NCBI RefSeq assembly: GCF_009914315.1
Contig: NZ_CP042596.1
Location: 3,720,001-3,784,000, forward strand
DNA: 64,000 bases
Reading direction: 5' to 3'
From: Granulicella sp. WH15
GTDB lineage: Bacteria; Acidobacteriota; Terriglobia; Terriglobales; Acidobacteriaceae
Made by a program: the position numbers and the translations under genes. Below are positions 60,855 through 64,000 of the stretch, one piece after another (position 1 is the stretch's first letter; the number at the start of each line of letters is the position of its first letter). The notes under the pieces are model-generated. The model was not told the origin of the DNA and made no database searches. It saw only the letters and a list, made by a program, of their open reading frames with translations.

Positions 60855-61240
60855 CACGCGAAGCGTCGAGAACCGCACGAAGTGCCGCCCGCCCGGCGCG
60901 AGGGCGCTTTTGCTGTTGCCTGTTTTCTTGGTTGTCATTCAGGAGCGAAGCGGAAGAATCTGCTTTTGCCTTTGTCGTTGCTGTTGCTTCTGCTTCTGAG
61001 GTAGGTCGGGGCTTTAGCCCCGACATCAAAACTCGCCACGGACGCGGGCTTTAGCCCGCATCGGTGGCCGTCGGATGTGTCCGGGCTAAAGCCCGGACCT
61101 ACCTCAGAAACAAAAACAACAGCAGATTCCTCCGCTTCGCTCCTGAATGACAACCAAGAAAACAGACAACAGCAAAAGCGCCCTCGCGCCGGGCGGGCGG
61201 CACTTCGTGCGGTCTTGGACGCTGCGCGTATTTCTTGCTT
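60855..61240. repeat. Composite inverted-repeat cassette (C', A, B, B', A', C)
   Basis: The best-preserved cassette. Left arm 60855-60963: ACACGCGAAGCGTCGAGAAC, CGCACGAAGTGCCGCCCGCC, GGCGCGAGGGCGC, TTGGTTGTCATTCAGGAGCG, AATCTGC. Centre: GGTCGGGGCTTTAGCCCCGA and, inverted, GGGCTAAAGCCCGGACCTAC. Right arm 61132-61233: the near-perfect reverse complement of the left, with only scattered mismatches over about 105 bp. It starts at the stop of the MFS gene and ends 8 bp before the sucA terminator. Confidence 0.85.
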
Positions 61241-61247
61241 CATCAAA

Positions 61248-61280
61248 AAATCCGGGTGGCCTATTAGGCCACCCGGATTT
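61248..61280 (-). terminator. Intrinsic terminator of sucA
   Basis: Perfect 14-bp stem AAATCCGGGTGGCC (61248-61261) / GGCCACCCGGATTT (61267-61280) with a 5-nt loop; on the minus strand it is followed by TTTTTTGATG. It lies 20 bp after the sucA stop. Confidence 0.88.
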
Positions 61281-61300
61281 CTCTTCTTCTAAAGTGATCG

Positions 61301-63808
61301 TTACGCACCAAAGGCCATATCGATCAGCGCCTTCTCCTCAATATCATGCGCCTTGGGCGAGCCCGTCGCCGGAGTCGCCGCAGCACTGCGGCTCACCTTC
61401 ACGATAGCCCGATCCCGCGTCATCGTCCTCAGCAGCGGCATCACGTAGAAGAGCGCGCCCATATTCGCCGGCTCCTCCTGCACCCACACGACCTCAGCAT
61501 TCGGGTGCATGTCGAGCGCCGCCTGCAACTCCTGCTCCGGCCACGGGAAGAGCTGCTCCAGGAAGACAATGGCAACGCCATTATCCTTACGCTTCTCCCG
61601 CTCCACCCGCAGGTTATGCCCGATCTTACCCGAGCACAGAAGAATCCTGCGCGGGTCCTTGACGCTCGCATCCGGCAGCACCTTCTGGAAGGTCTCCGCA
61701 CTAAAAGCCTCAAGCGACGAAGACGCATCCGGGTGCCGCAACATGCTCTTCGGCGTAAACACGATCAGCGGCTTGCGCAGATCGCGCAGCGCCTGCCGCC
61801 GCAGCATGTGGAAGTACTGAGCCGCCGTCGAAGGCTGGCAGATGACCATGTTGTCGGTCGCAGCCAGTTGCAGATACCGCTCCATGCGCGCGCTCGAGTG
61901 CTCCGGCCCCTGGCCCTCGTACCCGTGCGGCAGCAGCATCACCAGCCCCGAGAGCAGGTGCCACTTGGCCTCGCCCGCCGAGATGAACTGGTCGATGATG
62001 ATCTGCGCGCCGTTGGCGAAGTCGCCGAACTGCGCCTCCCACAGCACCAGCGTCTCGGGGTAGTCACGCGAGTAGCCGTACTCATAACCCAGACACGCGG
62101 CCTCCGAGAGCAGCGAGTTATAAACCTCGAACTTGCCCTGCTCCGAAGCGATATGCTCCAGCGGCGTATACCGCGCCTCGGTCTCGATATCGATCATCAC
62201 CGAGTGGCGCTGGTTGAACGTTCCGCGCTGCGAGTCCTGTCCGGTCAGACGAACCGGCGTTCCCGCCTTCACCAGCGACGCATACGCCAGCAGCTCAGCC
62301 ATGCCGTAGTCGAAGGCACGCTTGCCCGCGGCCATCTCGACGCGCTGCTCGTAGAGCTTCTTCACCTTGGGATGAACGTGAAAGCTCTCGGGATAGGTCG
62401 TCAGCGCGGCAGTCAGCGCCACCACTTCACCGGAGCTGATGCCGGTCTTCACCTGGTCGTCCGCGGGCTGAATATATCCACCGCGATACTTATCCCAGTA
62501 CGCCGGAAGCTGCGCCATCTCCATCTTGCGCTCGGCCTTCATGGCCTTCTTCTGCTCTTCGAGGAAGTGGCCCTGCACCTCGGCCACCTCGGCCGCCGGG
62601 TCCACGCCGATCTGCTTGGCGTAGATCTTGTAAAGCTCCGGATGCTCCTTGATGGCGGCGTAGCGGCGCGGCTGCGTCACCGTCGGGTCATCCACCTCGG
62701 AGTGCCCATGCCGCCGGTAGCCGATCAGGTCGACCACCACATCGGAGCCGAACTTATGCCGATACTCCGCCGCAATCGTCGCCACGCGCATCACCGCGTC
62801 GGCGTCCTCGGCGTTCACGTGGAAGATCGGAATCGGCAGGCGCTTGGCCAGGTCGGTCGAGAAGCGCGAGGAGTTCGACTCCTCCGGCAGCGCCGTAAAT
62901 CCAAGCAGGTTATTCACCACGATGTGGATCGTCCCGCCGATGTTGTAGCCTGCGAGCGTCGCCATGTTCAGCGCCTCGGCCACCACTCCCTGACCGGCAA
63001 AGGCCGCGTCGCCGTGCATGATGATCGGCAGCACCTGCGGCTTGGCGTTCTCGATGCCCTCTTCGACTTCAATGCGGGTCTGCTTCGCACGCGCACGCCC
63101 CATCGCCACGGGGTTCACCGCTTCAAGATGGCTCGGGTTCGAGACCAGGTGCAGCGCAATCTTCTTGCCCTCGGGCGAGGTATAGTCGCCGGTCGCGCCC
63201 AGGTGATACTTCACGTCTCCGCCGCCCATCGTGCTGCGCGGGTCCACGTCCTCAAACTTGGCGAAGATCTCCGTCGCGCTGCGGCCGACGGTATTGGTCA
63301 TCACGTTCAGGCGACCGCGATGGCTCATCGCCAGGATCGCCTTGTTCACGCCCAACCCGGCGCTGACCTCGAAGGTCCGGTCGAGGTAGGGGATAAGCAC
63401 CGTCAGCCCCTCTAGAGAGAACCGCTTCGTGCCCAGGTAGCGCGCCTGGATCACCTGCTCGAAGATGTCGGCCTTGATGAGCTGCGTCAGCACGTGCTTC
63501 TGGTCCGTCGCCGGAGCCTTGCGCTCCATCTGCTGCTCCAGCCACTGCCGCTTCTCCGGGCTGGCGATGTGCATGTACTCCACGCCAATCGTGCCGCAGT
63601 AGTACCCCCGCGCCTCTACCGCATCCGGGCCATCCGGCACCGCGACCGGGAACGCCTCTCCCGGCAAAAACTGCCCCAACGGGTCCAGCGTCGACTGCAA
63701 ATATCCCCAGCGCCGAAACACGTCGAACGTCTCCTGCCGGCGTCCGGAACCGGCACTTTCGGCCACAACTACTGTCTTTACTGCAGTCTTCTTGTCCTTG
63801 ATTGCCAT
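61301..63808 (-). CDS. sucA: 2-oxoglutarate dehydrogenase E1 component
   Basis: Thiamine-diphosphate-dependent decarboxylase of the TCA-cycle 2-oxoglutarate dehydrogenase complex. 835 residues from ATG 63808, preceded by GAGGA; the frame is open 41 codons further up. Signatures: 'NKAILAMSHRGRLNVMTNTV' (substrate His), 'IMHGDAAFAGQGVVAEALNM' (ThDP-binding GDxx), 'IGYRRHGHSEVDDPTVTQPR', 'RLTGQDSQRGTFNQRHSVMI', 'LWEAQFGDFANGAQIIIDQF' and 'HGYEGQGPEHSSARMERYLQ'. The N-terminal about 50 residues that bind E2 in E. coli are missing or replaced by a Lys/Ala stretch. It is monocistronic, with no E2 gene beside it in the window. Confidence 0.97.
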   Translation of the reverse strand: MAIKDKKTAVKTVVVAESAGSGRRQETFDVFRRWGYLQSTLDPLGQFLPGEAFPVAVPDGPDAVEARGYYCGTIGVEYMHIASPEKRQWLEQQMERKAPATDQKHVLTQLIKADIFEQVIQARYLGTKRFSLEGLTVLIPYLDRTFEVSAGLGVNKAILAMSHRGRLNVMTNTVGRSATEIFAKFEDVDPRSTMGGGDVKYHLGATGDYTSPEGKKIALHLVSNPSHLEAVNPVAMGRARAKQTRIEVEEGIENAKPQVLPIIMHGDAAFAGQGVVAEALNMATLAGYNIGGTIHIVVNNLLGFTALPEESNSSRFSTDLAKRLPIPIFHVNAEDADAVMRVATIAAEYRHKFGSDVVVDLIGYRRHGHSEVDDPTVTQPRRYAAIKEHPELYKIYAKQIGVDPAAEVAEVQGHFLEEQKKAMKAERKMEMAQLPAYWDKYRGGYIQPADDQVKTGISSGEVVALTAALTTYPESFHVHPKVKKLYEQRVEMAAGKRAFDYGMAELLAYASLVKAGTPVRLTGQDSQRGTFNQRHSVMIDIETEARYTPLEHIASEQGKFEVYNSLLSEAACLGYEYGYSRDYPETLVLWEAQFGDFANGAQIIIDQFISAGEAKWHLLSGLVMLLPHGYEGQGPEHSSARMERYLQLAATDNMVICQPSTAAQYFHMLRRQALRDLRKPLIVFTPKSMLRHPDASSSLEAFSAETFQKVLPDASVKDPRRILLCSGKIGHNLRVEREKRKDNGVAIVFLEQLFPWPEQELQAALDMHPNAEVVWVQEEPANMGALFYVMPLLRTMTRDRAIVKVSRSAAATPATGSPKAHDIEEKALIDMAFGA

Positions 63809-63974
63809 CATTCCTCGCTTTGCCTTACCACGAATCTTCAGATTGAGCGCGGGAGCGTGGCTCCACCGCAACACTTGGTATGCTAGACCCATCGATAGGC
63901 TGTCCGCATCTCCGGCAGCCGATAACCGCACGGACGTACCAGGAATCGTACATCTGCCCTCTCCGGAGCCCTAT

Positions 63975-64000
63975 GAATCGACCTCGAATCCTCCGGCTGG
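63975..64000 (+). CDS. Possible start of a divergent gene (9 codons)
   Basis: ATG 63975 after GGAG (63967-63970) reads 'MNRPRILRL', a basic start of the sort seen before a membrane segment. It is divergent from sucA and cut by the end of the window, so neither the product nor its reality can be judged. Confidence 0.25.

Noticed and set aside
60855..61240. CRISPR array
   Set aside because: The repeats are inverted and composite, with no regular unit-spacer pattern and no cas genes.

Overview
The window is a GC-rich chromosomal segment that looks like Acidobacteriota, most likely class Terriglobia (relatives of Granulicella, Terriglobus or Edaphobacter). The main evidence is a 1350-residue Oar-like outer-membrane protein with an N-terminal carboxypeptidase-regulatory-like domain, a Gram-negative envelope gene set (lptE, kdsD, a bifunctional PBP, ornithine-lipid-type acyltransferases), and many gaps filled with one composite family of dispersed repeats. 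The taxon is inferred from gene content; no database was searched. There is no prophage, insertion sequence, CRISPR array or rRNA operon.

Layout. 1-2.2 kb: a direct glucose-oxidation-like set (PQQ dehydrogenase tail, mutarotase, SMP-30 lactonase, the last two with entangled frames). 2.3-5.7 kb (minus): tilS, ftsH, tRNA-Gly(CCC). 5.8-9.7 kb: GNAT, ispD-ispF, OsmC, fbp plus a small coupled gene. 9.8-15.8 kb: tRNA-Ala(CGC), a periplasmic beta-propeller, a long empty leader and the Oar protein. 15.9-19.2 kb: lptE-holA-gltX. 19.3-27.3 kb: DsbD-N/TlpA redox pair, kdsD, a Crp/Fnr regulator, proS and a PBP1-type enzyme. 27.4-33.6 kb (minus): a giant Lhr helicase, cheR and cheY. 34-38.6 kb: a nucleoside salvage operon (cdd-deoA-CNT transporter-[parD-parE]-punA) with a toxin-antitoxin pair inside it. 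38.9-41.6 kb (minus): an OlsB-like N-acyltransferase flanked by two PlsC-type O-acyltransferases. 41.6-46.9 kb: DUF2062, DUF2076, S1/P1 nuclease, a Phd/PIN toxin-antitoxin pair, pncB and a small membrane protein. 47-49 kb: a deoxyhypusine-synthase-like protein and a receiver-Hpt pair. 49.2-52.8 kb (minus): a large secreted collagen-like protein with eight carbohydrate-binding-type repeats, split by a frameshift. 53-64 kb: pgm, a UGT-like glycosyltransferase, pckG, a candidate small RNA, doxX, an MFS exporter and sucA.

How genes work together. pgm, fbp and pckG serve gluconeogenesis and glycogen/sugar-nucleotide metabolism. The salvage operon imports nucleosides, deaminates cytidine and phosphorolyses pyrimidine and purine nucleosides. 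lptE, kdsD, the PBP and the acyltransferases build the cell envelope. Several genes (GNAT, fbp, the S1/P1 nuclease, the DHS-like gene, probably ispD) have a good -10 box 5-9 nt before the start codon and no Shine-Dalgarno site, which suggests leaderless mRNAs.

Most worth a second look: the toxin-antitoxin pair inside the salvage operon, the composite inverted-repeat cassettes, the candidate small RNA near 58.5 kb, and the frameshifted collagen/CBM-like surface protein. I found no complete, clearly novel multi-gene system.
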